From Methyloglobulus morosus KoM1 (GTDB lineage: Bacteria; Pseudomonadota; Gammaproteobacteria; Methylococcales; Methylomonadaceae): 44,521 bases of DNA. The notes beneath the pieces were generated by a model. The model was given only the letters and a program-made list of their open reading frames with translations, did no database searches and was not told where the DNA came from. How positions within the stretch are numbered: position 1 is the stretch's first letter; each line of letters starts with the position of its first letter. The translations under genes were made by a program, and so were the position numbers. Location: NCBI RefSeq assembly GCF_000496735.2, contig NZ_AYLO01000049.1, positions 1 through 44,521 of the forward strand. Reading direction: 5' to 3'. Of this stretch, positions 9,375 through 17,597 are shown piece after piece.

Positions 9375-11132
9375 TCAAAATGACCAAGACCAGAACCAAA
9401 GACGCAGCCAATCCATCAGCTCGTGCGTCCAAATCCATAGTAAATTCTGGCGTCCAACATTGATTTTACCGATACCTTCCATACCGGGCCTGAGCAAATC
9501 AGGGGCGTTGTCGAGGCTGGCTTCGACCCTGAAAATATTTTCTTTATTGTCGACTTTAGCTACCGCCGTGATTTTTTGTACCGTTAACATGAATTTACGT
9601 TCTGGCATGCTCGATAATGCCAACAAACCTTTTTGACCGACTTGCACGAAGGAAATCAAGCGTTCGTCAACCTTTAGGATGATGCGATAACCTTCTAGCG
9701 GTGCGATTTTGAACAGCGTATCACCACGTTCAACCGGAGAGCCCAGCATTTGGCTTAGGTCGCCCTCAATAACGACACTGTCAAAGGGTGCTGTCAGCGA
9801 TATTTTCTGTAATTGTTGTTGAGTCAACTCCATTTCAGCGGCCGCTTGGTCAATTTCTGCGCTGATGACTCGAACCTTGACAAGGTCGCTTGTCGAAAGG
9901 GCTTCACGGTATTCACGACGGAACTTTTGAAGTTGCCCATTAAGCTTACCCAGTTCCAACTGCAATTCGGCATCATCAAGGCTTGCCATTAAATCGCCTT
10001 TACGGACGGTGTCGCCTGCCCTCACCGAGGCGGATATCAGGAAGCCATCTATCGGTGCTGGGATTACACGTTGCATTCTACCTTCCAAAACAGCGTCGGC
10101 AGTCACCTGGAAATTACCTTTTAACAGCCCCATTGCCAACAATAAAGTTGTCAGGCACAGGGCCGCCAATTTTGTTTTTAGGTGCTTAAAGCCCAATAAT
10201 CCTATCAGTCGTCTATGGAGCGTTTTAAAGATTTTTGTTGTGAGCGCCAGTTCATCCTGTTTTTTTAGGTATAAAAAAGGGGTGATCAATAATATTGTTT
10301 GTTTAAGTAAGTTTATTTCTCCTAAATCAAATGGTTGATCTTCATTGCGCGATAACATCAGTGCACCAAAGATGTCACTTTTATTTATCATGGGTATCGT
10401 TAGTAGGGAGCCAGAACCAAACTTGCGGGCAAGTTCCTGATGGGCTCTTGTAATGGCAACAGTCTGCGTATTGGGGAATACAATAAGATTATCTTGTTCA
10501 ATGGCCTCATCCATCACGTCGGCTGTTTTCTGCATGAAATTAGAGCGCACATCGAACTGTGCACTGTTCGATATAGCGACAACCTTACAATGCCTGTTTT
10601 CATATTCACCCAGTGCCACCCGTTCACAATGCAGTGACTGTGTCATTTCCGATACCAGTGCTATCAGCATTTCACGGTAACTTTTTTGCTCAAAGCAGGT
10701 TGTCAGTAAATTAATGACTGACGCATAAAAGCCTTTCTGTTGATACTGACTGGGATTTGCCAGGGCTAGCCATTGCGTACCTTGCTGTAAGGTTTTGAAA
10801 ATAGCTTCTTCTTGCAGTCCTGTCGGGGAATGTTTGATTTTAAGTATGATAATTCCCGAGAATACTGCTTCGATAAGCACAGGCAATGCGAAATAATCGT
10901 ATTGGTTTTTATCAACCTGTTGTACGTTAAGGACGCTAACTGGTTCATTTTTAACCAGCGCATATTTAATGATTTGGGCAAAGTCATCAAACTCAGTCAG
11001 ATTTTCAGGCCATTTTGCAATAGGCTGGATGGTTTGATTGTTACTATTCTGCGTCACAAAAATCGCAGAATGTGTTTCAGGCAAGGTTTTTTGAAGAATA
11101 TTCAGCCACAATTGGGCAAAATTGCATTCCAT
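9375..11132 (-). CDS. GAF-domain / HlyD-type adaptor hybrid
   Basis: This is a 585-residue membrane protein. The N-terminal half (about 145-290) looks like a GAF sensor, with FEQKSYREMLIALVSEMTQ, RVALGEYEN and LLTIPMINKSDIFGALMLSR. A single transmembrane helix lies near 315-337 (ALCLTTLLLAMGLLKG). The C-terminal half is an HlyD-like adaptor: PAPIDGFLISASVRAGDTVRKG, a helical hairpin, then SLTAPFDSVVIEGDLSQMLG and a barrel ending in GMEGIGKINVG. This puts a likely cytoplasmic sensor on a periplasmic adaptor. The gene lies 3 bp after the HDOD gene and 15 bp before the M50 hybrid, so it sits in the middle of one operon. It may recognise a signal or partner for the export machine, but this is inference; the GAF ligand is unknown. 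Confidence 0.78.
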   Translation of the reverse strand: MECNFAQLWLNILQKTLPETHSAIFVTQNSNNQTIQPIAKWPENLTEFDDFAQIIKYALVKNEPVSVLNVQQVDKNQYDYFALPVLIEAVFSGIIILKIKHSPTGLQEEAIFKTLQQGTQWLALANPSQYQQKGFYASVINLLTTCFEQKSYREMLIALVSEMTQSLHCERVALGEYENRHCKVVAISNSAQFDVRSNFMQKTADVMDEAIEQDNLIVFPNTQTVAITRAHQELARKFGSGSLLTIPMINKSDIFGALMLSRNEDQPFDLGEINLLKQTILLITPFLYLKKQDELALTTKIFKTLHRRLIGLLGFKHLKTKLAALCLTTLLLAMGLLKGNFQVTADAVLEGRMQRVIPAPIDGFLISASVRAGDTVRKGDLMASLDDAELQLELGKLNGQLQKFRREYREALSTSDLVKVRVISAEIDQAAAEMELTQQQLQKISLTAPFDSVVIEGDLSQMLGSPVERGDTLFKIAPLEGYRIILKVDERLISFVQVGQKGLLALSSMPERKFMLTVQKITAVAKVDNKENIFRVEASLDNAPDLLRPGMEGIGKINVGRQNLLWIWTHELMDWLRLWFWSWSF

Positions 11133-11135
11133 GGC

Positions 11136-12014
11136 CTATGCTTCCATGCTATCCATAGGCGACATGCTATAAAAGTTGGGTGGACACAGCATTTCAAAAA
11201 CGTGGTCAACGTTATTGGCGACTTCCGCAACAATCACTTTTTCAAAGTTGTCAGGGATAGCCGCGCGTTGTTGATGGCTAACCAGCATATGACTCGCATG
11301 CCTATTGAAATAATCAGGGTCTTCACAAAATTGATGAACTAGATTTAAAATAATTGTACCGCCTTGAAAAAGCTTTTTGGCTTGTTCAGGATACAAATGG
11401 TGTTCTATTGAATGCGTATAAACTTCAGGTAAATGCCATTGATGCAACAATGCTGAGCCTAGTTGACAGTAATCAAAGCCAAAATATTCACGCTCCACTT
11501 TGTCAATCGGGCGCTTCTGCTCCTGACTCTCCAACAAGGCTGTTAGTGCTAATTCAGGTGTTTTAACAAACATGGCTGCATGACCGATTTCCAGCAAAAG
11601 CCCCAATGCGAAATATCGATTGCACGCAGGTAGTCGACAAATTGTGGCAATGCTGCGTGAGACAATGCCACACTTAACGCCATGAAGCCAAAAACTTTTA
11701 TAATTCAACACTTGTTCGGGGATATTGTAAAAAGTTCGCATGCACAAGCTGCACAGTATCAGGTCATGAAGCTGAATTACTCCGATTAAACTTATCGCAT
11801 CATACAAATCGTCGGCTTTTCTATTAAAACCGAAAAATTTACTGTTCGCGATCCGTATTATACGGATCGCCAAGATGGAGTCTGCCTGCACAAGATCGAC
11901 ATAATCACCAATTTTAGCGCCTGGATTTTCCATCAAACTCCTAATTTCCAGATAAACGTCCGGCATTGAGATTTTCTCAGCAAGATCGCAGATAAATTCA
12001 TGTTCGACTTTCAT
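11136..12014 (-). CDS. HDOD-domain protein
   Basis: The 292-residue product has the HDOD signature in its first 100 residues: ISMPDVYLEIRSLMENPGAK, then LVQADSILAIRIIRIANSKFFGF and AISLIGVIQLHDLILCS. HDOD proteins are HD-related output or scaffold proteins that often lack the metal-binding HD pair and act in signalling or regulation. No receiver, GGDEF or other fused domain is seen. It is the first gene of the tight HDOD / GAF-HlyD / M50-HlyD / SecA-like run, 3 bp before its neighbour, so it may regulate or assemble that system. The start ATG at 12014 begins MKVEHEFICDLAEK. The family call is strong; the role here is unknown. Confidence 0.82.
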   Translation of the reverse strand: MKVEHEFICDLAEKISMPDVYLEIRSLMENPGAKIGDYVDLVQADSILAIRIIRIANSKFFGFNRKADDLYDAISLIGVIQLHDLILCSLCMRTFYNIPEQVLNYKSFWLHGVKCGIVSRSIATICRLPACNRYFALGLLLEIGHAAMFVKTPELALTALLESQEQKRPIDKVEREYFGFDYCQLGSALLHQWHLPEVYTHSIEHHLYPEQAKKLFQGGTIILNLVHQFCEDPDYFNRHASHMLVSHQQRAAIPDNFEKVIVAEVANNVDHVFEMLCPPNFYSMSPMDSMEA

Positions 12015-12237
12015 GGCATTTTATTGAGGATTAAGGCAAATAAAAAATTCAGGCAATCACTAAACTTAATTTTGAGGAGCTGTTGGAAAAGTCGACATCA
12101 ACACCCGAATTGGATAATACTCAGGGCACTGGTTCCATGCAACCAAAGAAAACAATCCCAACTATTTTAATTTGTGAACTTCATTACTAACAGGCTTCTC
12201 GATGCCTGCAATTTATTATATTTTTGTCACGCCGAGC

Positions 12238-13590
12238 TTACTTGCCATTGACTAGCTCTGCATATATTGCCAGCGAGGCCCGCAGTTTTGCCCCTTGGCT
12301 CTCTCGGGTGTCTTGCATCCAATGGGCAACGTGCATCGCTTTGGCCTCCCGTTCCCATTTTGAGGCGGCCTCTTCGTCGCCCGCCCCGATAGCCGCTTCC
12401 CACAGGGTGGCAATTAACCAGTAGCGTTTTTTTTCCATGTCTTTTTTCTTTTTTTCATCGGGCGGCATTGTTTCCTCTTCGGCTTCCATGCCATCGAGTA
12501 ACGGCGCGGTATAACGAATGACGTCCTGGTACACTCTTTTTGCGATAATGGCATCTGCAGTCGCCTCGTCTTTATTGCCGTTTTTTAGTTTTTCCACGGC
12601 GCGTACATTCAGCAGATAAGACAAATTAATGCCATTATAGTGATCCTGTTTTATGTAAAACCCCCGCTCGTAAGCTTTGATACTTTCGTCCAGATATTCC
12701 GGTTTGCCCGTTTCTTCCCACAAGCGTTTATGCACCGCCCCCCACAGTCCTAATGTTTCTGGGTTATTGGAAGTTTTCGGCGCCAGTTCTTGCAGTATCT
12801 CATGGGCGCTTTTCAAAGCTTCAAGCACTGAAGGTTGCTCGCTTTTGTAAGTTGCCAATGCCAATTTCTGTAAGACAAAAGAATCATTTGGGTGAAGTTT
12901 CCTGACCTCTTCAAGGAGCGGCCGTGCCGTCAAAAAATCACCGGCATTGATTTTATCAATGGCAACATCCAGCAAGACCTTTGCGCTTGGATTATTTTCA
13001 CCGGTAGTTTTTGTCACTTCGGCTGAAGTAGGGGCGACGGATATTGTTGGCTGCTGAGAAGAGTTTGATACCACATGATTGACCTGAGGCGGTCGTAATT
13101 GAGGTAAATAGATATACACAGGGCTGTCATTATCCTTGTCTTTAGCATTCAATATAGCCTGAATTGCCGTTTTCAACACTTCTGTAAAGCGTTCCGCTTC
13201 GCTGCTGCCGATATCTTCGCCTAAGTGCTTATATTGGCGGATAACTACATGATTTACATCAAAAGGGGACTTGAACTTATCATCTGCTATGACGATAGTT
13301 GTGTAAGGCTTTAAGGCATAGCGTACACCCAATTCGAAAGCGGCATTCACGTTGTATGTCGATAAGTCGGCAATGACCAAGTCAGCATTCAACAAACGCT
13401 CATACATAGGCACATCGATGATTCCGGAATGGATAATTTCATCGGCCCGCACACATTCAACACCCGCCGCTTCAACAGCCCGTTTTATAACTTTATAAGA
13501 AGCATTCAGGTCGAGCTCTCGACCTTCGATATAATCCCTTTTCGTGCCAAAGCCTTGCACGACAAAACAACTTGGTTTCTTGTTTTCCAT
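12238..13590 (-). CDS. TPR-S (TRAFs-binding-like) protein with N-terminal deoxyribosyltransferase/TIR-like domain
   Basis: This is a 450-residue protein. Residues 1-150 look like a Rossmann-type nucleoside-deoxyribosyltransferase/TIR-like domain: SCFVVQGFGTKRDY at 7-20, ADLVIADLS at 69-77 and NAAFELGVRYAL with Glu86 in the place of the catalytic Glu of such enzymes. After a Pro/Gln-rich linker (about 155-200), residues 200-450 are helical repeats with LHPNDSFVLQKLALATYKSE, WGAVHKRLWEETGK and YNGINLSYLLNVRA. These match the TPR-S domain of bacterial conflict systems, annotated in databases as TRAFs-binding. The same repeat features recur in the lipase fusion at 18419-21025. The gene follows the patatin gene by 18 bp with RBS GGAG, so both are probably co-transcribed. 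An NAD- or nucleotide-directed effector role is inferred. Confidence 0.75.
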   Translation of the reverse strand: MENKKPSCFVVQGFGTKRDYIEGRELDLNASYKVIKRAVEAAGVECVRADEIIHSGIIDVPMYERLLNADLVIADLSTYNVNAAFELGVRYALKPYTTIVIADDKFKSPFDVNHVVIRQYKHLGEDIGSSEAERFTEVLKTAIQAILNAKDKDNDSPVYIYLPQLRPPQVNHVVSNSSQQPTISVAPTSAEVTKTTGENNPSAKVLLDVAIDKINAGDFLTARPLLEEVRKLHPNDSFVLQKLALATYKSEQPSVLEALKSAHEILQELAPKTSNNPETLGLWGAVHKRLWEETGKPEYLDESIKAYERGFYIKQDHYNGINLSYLLNVRAVEKLKNGNKDEATADAIIAKRVYQDVIRYTAPLLDGMEAEEETMPPDEKKKKDMEKKRYWLIATLWEAAIGAGDEEAASKWEREAKAMHVAHWMQDTRESQGAKLRASLAIYAELVNGK

Positions 13591-13608
13591 AGTATTTTCT
13601 CCGTTTGA

Positions 13609-14772
13609 TTAGATAAACCCTTGAAAATGAGTTGTATTGATATGGTGTTTGGCGTATTCGATACCTACCCGTTGAATTTGTGAGATATTCTCAACGGAAT
13701 CCATTTGCTGCATTTTGGCCGGGTCGATATCTGATATGCCGATAGCCTTTAAGCCTTCAAGAGTAACATCGGGATCGTAACGCATATAAGTAAAGAGTTT
13801 AGGTCCGGTAAAATTATGATCGCTTTGGGATGGCATGACCATATCGCCAAACTCATGGTCTATAACGCCGCCATGGCGGCATTCGCCTAATACTCGGCAA
13901 GTCATGTCCCAACCGGCGGTGGCGGCGTTCATGAGGGCGGAAGGAATGTTCTGGGCAAAGTGGATTAAATTCATATCATCCAATCCGAGGTTAGGACTCG
14001 CTTTGGAGGCATTTCCAGTACCTATCGAAACAATCAACAAGTTATCGCTACCCGTTGGCCAATTAACGGCATACGGTTTAGTCGTTGCCATCTGGAAAGC
14101 GAGATAGGCGGGATTGTTATAGGTAGTCACGCCGCCGTCGACGAAAATGAAGTTGTACTCTTCGGGTGTACCTTCGGCGAAAGTGATGATTTCCGGTGGG
14201 AAATAGGTCGGTGCGGCAGTGCTGGCACGCACTAATCGCCATAACGGCAAGTTGAGATTGCAATCTTTACGTTGACGGTCATTGTATTTGGCATAAGGGT
14301 TGTTGGAAACCGGCCAAGGCGAATCGGTGTTGTGGTTACGCATCACCATCATCAACAAGGTTTTTAAGTGCTCACTACCTAACTTAGCATCGGTTTCGTT
14401 AAGTTGCTCATTAAAAGCTGCACGCAGTTGCTTGGCCAAGGGTTCGTCGTTATAGTTGAATTTCAACCGATTCAATAACGAAGCCTTGTCAAACATCTGT
14501 TTGCCACTGTTGACATAGAATTGCCGGACCTTAGCCATCGACATGCCGCTGGCAATACAAGTGGCAATAATTGCACCGGTGCTGGTGCCACAAACGAAAT
14601 CGAAATAATCGGCGAGTACGAAGTTCTGGTCTTTGCCCAATTTAGCGCGCAAATCGGTTTCGATTTTCGCCAGGATTTCCACGCTCATCAAACCCAGGAT
14701 ACCACCGCCGTCGCAAGCGAGGATTTTCTTGGGGCCGGGGGCTTTCATACGGTTTTCAAGGTATTGGTTCAT
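13609..14772 (-). CDS. Patatin-like phospholipase
   Basis: The 387-residue enzyme would hydrolyse membrane lipid acyl esters with a Ser-Asp dyad. The oxyanion loop CDGGGILGLMS lies at 20-30, the nucleophile elbow CGTSTG has Ser64, and the partner Asp212 sits in FVDGGVTTYNNP. There is no signal peptide or membrane segment, so it is cytosolic, like patatin effectors of bacterial antiphage systems (for example CapV of CBASS). No CD-NTase gene is present here. A good RBS (AGGAG) lies 6 bp before the ATG. It leads a two-gene unit with the TPR-S protein 18 bp downstream, suggesting a sensor/effector pair; that pairing is inference. Confidence 0.88.
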   Translation of the reverse strand: MNQYLENRMKAPGPKKILACDGGGILGLMSVEILAKIETDLRAKLGKDQNFVLADYFDFVCGTSTGAIIATCIASGMSMAKVRQFYVNSGKQMFDKASLLNRLKFNYNDEPLAKQLRAAFNEQLNETDAKLGSEHLKTLLMMVMRNHNTDSPWPVSNNPYAKYNDRQRKDCNLNLPLWRLVRASTAAPTYFPPEIITFAEGTPEEYNFIFVDGGVTTYNNPAYLAFQMATTKPYAVNWPTGSDNLLIVSIGTGNASKASPNLGLDDMNLIHFAQNIPSALMNAATAGWDMTCRVLGECRHGGVIDHEFGDMVMPSQSDHNFTGPKLFTYMRYDPDVTLEGLKAIGISDIDPAKMQQMDSVENISQIQRVGIEYAKHHINTTHFQGFI

Positions 14773-15182
14773 GCGATGCTCCTGTTATGGGGGATTGAAA
14801 ACATATACTGAGATGGTAACAACAAGTAATTGATTTTAAAAAATGGTTAAGCCATAAACTACGTCATTCCGGCAGGGATTGGCGGCTAGGATCCCTTGCC
14901 CTCTACCTCACCTCACTGCCCGTGGAGGTCGCCGTAACCCGAAAGCCAAGGATAGCAAAATATGTACCCTAACCTCGACCTGAAGCCCATTCTTCTTCGC
15001 TAAAGAAAATCTCGAAATCCTGTCCAGACAAGCGCGAGCCAAATCTGAAACGTAGCCCTGTGCCCCTTTGGGAAGTGATCCGGCCTTGAACGAAATAAAA
15101 AAAATCGTAGCCGAAAATGTATGGACAATTGAGGTTATGTGTTTTATCGGTAGATGGTGACTTGATTTAGCTATATCGGCAC
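14773..15182. other. Gene-free 410-bp gap
   Basis: No convincing gene is visible. A possible 100-codon minus-strand frame (14908-15210) has only a TTG start, overlaps the SLOG gene and matches nothing I know. The one structured element is the hairpin at 14871-14900. Confidence 0.5.
14871..14900. repeat. Hairpin, possibly REP-like
   Basis: The arms ggcagggat (14871-14879) and atcccttgcc (14891-14900) pair with one bulged base around an 11-base loop. No T-run follows in either direction, so an intrinsic terminator is less likely than a dispersed intergenic palindrome. The copy number in the genome is unknown. Confidence 0.45.
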
Positions 15183-15797
15183 TTACCATAACCTTCTCGT
15201 ATCCAGCCAAATGACTTGTCCGGTGCTTTTCTTAACTTCAGCCGCCAAGTGTGCGGTACCGCCTGGGCCGTCGCTGCCGCCACCATTCCATAGGCAGATA
15301 AAACGCAATTTTTCCGATCCATAGGCCAGCGCGGTCTGGAGTAGCCAAAGGTTACAGCGTTCGAATGGATCGGTAATGACAGTATTCAGTTCATTTGGCA
15401 TACATAAGACGGGTTGGGTCAATTTGGCTTTGACCGCAAGGTAGCGGCTGTACCAGTCGCCTTCAGCAGACGCTATGGAACGTTCGATAAATTCCGGTTC
15501 AGGAAAAGGTTGCAACAGCTGCAGTTTGACACCACGCATCTGGCAAGCTTCGGCAAAAATGAGGTCGCCGCCGCTAGCGCCTTGGGTCAGCGCTAAGTCT
15601 TCATGGCCGGTACTGAGTTGATCCAAAACCTTGGCGATTTCAACTTCCGCAATGGGAACTTTTTCCAAGGGGAATCGTGGTATGGGGCGATCGGGCGCAT
15701 CCACCATGTGACCGGAGAACAGCAAGACCTGCCGAGGCTGCGAGGGCTCCAAGGCATCCTCCCTTTGTGTCTTTAATTGTTGGGCCCCTTTTACCAT
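15183..15797 (-). CDS. SLOG (LOG/DprA-like Rossmann) domain protein, possibly N-terminally truncated
   Basis: The 204-residue product has the pattern of a SLOG-type nucleotide-sensing Rossmann domain: QVLLFSGHMVDAPDRP near residue 25, then LALTQGASGGDLIFAEAC near 70-85 and VKLQLLQPFPEPEFIERS. SLOG domains are thought to bind NAD- or nucleotide-derived signals and are often paired with SLATT membrane proteins in antiviral systems. A SLATT gene lies 313 bp upstream on the same strand. No good RBS precedes the ATG. The same frame continues upstream as AWQKAKGDFFD until a TAA, which could mean an originally longer protein cut by stop codons. Fold class is likely; truncation is a guess. Confidence 0.6.
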   Translation of the reverse strand: MVKGAQQLKTQREDALEPSQPRQVLLFSGHMVDAPDRPIPRFPLEKVPIAEVEIAKVLDQLSTGHEDLALTQGASGGDLIFAEACQMRGVKLQLLQPFPEPEFIERSIASAEGDWYSRYLAVKAKLTQPVLCMPNELNTVITDPFERCNLWLLQTALAYGSEKLRFICLWNGGGSDGPGGTAHLAAEVKKSTGQVIWLDTRRLW

Positions 15798-16110
15798 ATC
15801 AAAAAAATCGCCTTTCGCTTTTTGCCAAGCTTAATAATTACTGTTCCGTTGGAGCTACGTATCCATGCCACCGTAAGTCCGTATGTGATATCGATGGAAA
15901 AATAGAAAGGGCGTGGTTCTGCTTCCGCCTCTTCTTTGGATTTGCCTATTGAGTGGACTGCGAATATCTTCCGGTTCATTCATTAAACAGGCAGCAGGGG
16001 CAGCTCTGTATGCCTGGGCAGGGCAAAACGCCGTCAGATAGGACAACGGGGCTTCTGAATCTAAAAAATCGCTCAACTGGGTGTTTGTGAAATCCGGACA
16101 AGATCAATTT
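15798..16110. other. Gap of 313 bp between SLATT and SLOG genes
   Basis: Short minus-strand frames (15791-15979 and 15855-16076) cover it but resemble nothing I recognise. The second is in the same frame as the SLOG gene, separated by TAG and TAA stops. Decayed coding sequence is possible. Confidence 0.4.
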
Positions 16111-16677
16111 TTAGCTACGATTGCTTGGCAATTCAGCAACGTCATCGCTTTCCACTGGGCTGTTTTGGGCTAATGATTGCGGTTCTTGGGTTTTGGTTTG
16201 AAACTGCCAAAATAATTGCTGCTCTTCGGCAAGGATGGTTTCCACTCGTTCCACCAACTGACGGTAGGCAACATCTTCATCGGGTGCGTTTGCGTAGATA
16301 TCAGCATTATTGATAAACAGCCGATACTCGCGCTGCATGTTTTCGGAGGCTTTTCGATAGCCTTGCCAAGTTTCACCGGGCTGTAACAACGTATCAAGCG
16401 CGCGCAACACCGAAACAGAAGCGCCTAAAGCAGCGGTAATATACCTGACCCAAGCAGCTGCCTCGACCACTTGCAAGCATGAAATGGTAGCACCAAGAAC
16501 AATGATGGAAATAGCAAGGAACAAATGCCATTTCTTTTGCTTACCCGCCTTTGTCGAATACCACTCATTCTGGTTCTTCAGGACAGTCTGGAAGAAGTAG
16601 TCAGCCCTCCCCATACGGCTCTCGATAGGCACAATCCAATCGGGTTTATCGTACGTTAAAATGGATTCATTTGACAT
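16111..16677 (-). CDS. SLATT-like (DUF4231-type) two-transmembrane protein
   Basis: The 188-residue protein has a soluble N-terminus (about 1-48), two adjacent transmembrane helices (about 50-70, HLFLAISIIVLGATISCL, and 76-96, WVRYITAALGASVSVLRAL), then a charged helical tail with TWQGYRKASENMQREYRLF. That order, including the W..YR..E.L..E motif after the second helix, fits the SLATT family (SMODS- and SLOG-associating 2TM effector). SLATT proteins are proposed membrane-disrupting effectors triggered by partner sensors. The SLOG gene downstream on the same strand would be the expected partner. A good RBS (GAGGGA) precedes the ATG at 16677. The effector role is taken from the family and has not been shown here. 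Confidence 0.75.
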   Translation of the reverse strand: MSNESILTYDKPDWIVPIESRMGRADYFFQTVLKNQNEWYSTKAGKQKKWHLFLAISIIVLGATISCLQVVEAAAWVRYITAALGASVSVLRALDTLLQPGETWQGYRKASENMQREYRLFINNADIYANAPDEDVAYRQLVERVETILAEEQQLFWQFQTKTQEPQSLAQNSPVESDDVAELPSNRS

Positions 16678-16880
16678 TTTTAGTCCCTCTTTTCAAATGA
16701 TTATGAATTGCGGCATTTTTATTGAAGTATAGCATCGGGCATGTTAGAGCTTGTCAATTAATAAATTTGTCTCGTAACATCGGGCAACGAACGGCACAAT
16801 AAAATGATTGGTTGCTAAGCGAATTACTCTGAAACTTTTATTCTGTAAGAGATTTTAATGTTTGCACGTGCAACCCTTCC

Positions 16881-17483
16881 CTAAGAAATACTTGCTTTCA
16901 AAATGCTTTCAAATTTTTCGGCATAACCTTTAATAAGGTCACATTGGTCAAGTCCGTTAATGATCCTGCGCGCGTTTTTATAATCACACGTAGTGCCTGA
17001 AATATAATCATGTAGTTTTTTACCCGTAAACGTTCCGTTGCGCATTCCGTAAGACATGATGCCGTAGGCAACAGCAGGAATCAATGCGTTATCGGGATAG
17101 TCAACCAAATTTTGGTCTGCTGGCAATTGCAGGGCCTTGCTCAACTTGTCATAATTGGCGCGGCCAGTAATTTGCACGTAACCGCGGCCTCGGTATTTCC
17201 ATCCATCACCCATTACCGTATTCCCTAACCGTTTACCAATTGCCGTTCCAGCCTCATATTTACTGCAATAAGCTTTATTCCCGCGTTCGGTAATCGGCTG
17301 CCAGGTATTGGCGCATTCATGCTTTACAGTTGCTAACATATACGCTGCCCAACGCAAATCGGTTATTTCCGGGTCTGCTTCCATTTGTCTACCGAGCAAC
17401 TCAATCCCGGTGACCATATCTTGTTTTATATTCCCGAAGGCGCTGCGATATCCGTTAAAAAATGCCGTATGGTTTATGATCAT
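16881..17483 (-). CDS. GH19 chitinase/endolysin-like enzyme
   Basis: The 200-residue enzyme is a compact glycoside hydrolase family 19 domain, the lysozyme-like fold that cuts chitin or peptidoglycan. It shows TVKHECANTWQPITERG with likely catalytic Glu56 and second acid Glu66, and the family signature YRGRGYVQITGRANY at 97-111. There is no signal peptide, as in phage endolysins and some secreted antibacterial effectors. No phage structural, holin or spanin genes are nearby. RBS AGGAG lies just before the ATG. A DUF1176-like exported protein is encoded 114 bp upstream on the same strand, and an apparent Hcp remnant lies 7 kb away, so a type VI effector history is possible but unproven. Confidence 0.85.
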   Translation of the reverse strand: MIINHTAFFNGYRSAFGNIKQDMVTGIELLGRQMEADPEITDLRWAAYMLATVKHECANTWQPITERGNKAYCSKYEAGTAIGKRLGNTVMGDGWKYRGRGYVQITGRANYDKLSKALQLPADQNLVDYPDNALIPAVAYGIMSYGMRNGTFTGKKLHDYISGTTCDYKNARRIINGLDQCDLIKGYAEKFESILKASIS

Positions 17484-17597
17484 GGAATTCTCCTTGTTGC
17501 TGAATATATGTTTCTATATTTAATTGCCTTATCCCTTCGCTAGACATATTGCTCGGAAACAATAACTTTCTATAAAACTTAGAGTTTAGATTAGTAT

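Noticed and set aside
11848-11870. Perfect dyad with 10-bp arms (GCGATCCGTA / TACGGATCGC) around TTA
   Set aside because: It lies in the HDOD coding sequence and follows from the codons of AIRIIRIAN, a conserved part of the domain. A chance palindrome is the simpler reading.
14908-15210. Possible 100-residue minus-strand protein
   Set aside because: TTG start, no RBS, overlaps the SLOG gene, no recognisable motif.
16881-17483. Prophage, suggested by an endolysin-like GH19 gene
   Set aside because: No integrase, capsid, tail, holin or attachment-site repeats in the neighbourhood.
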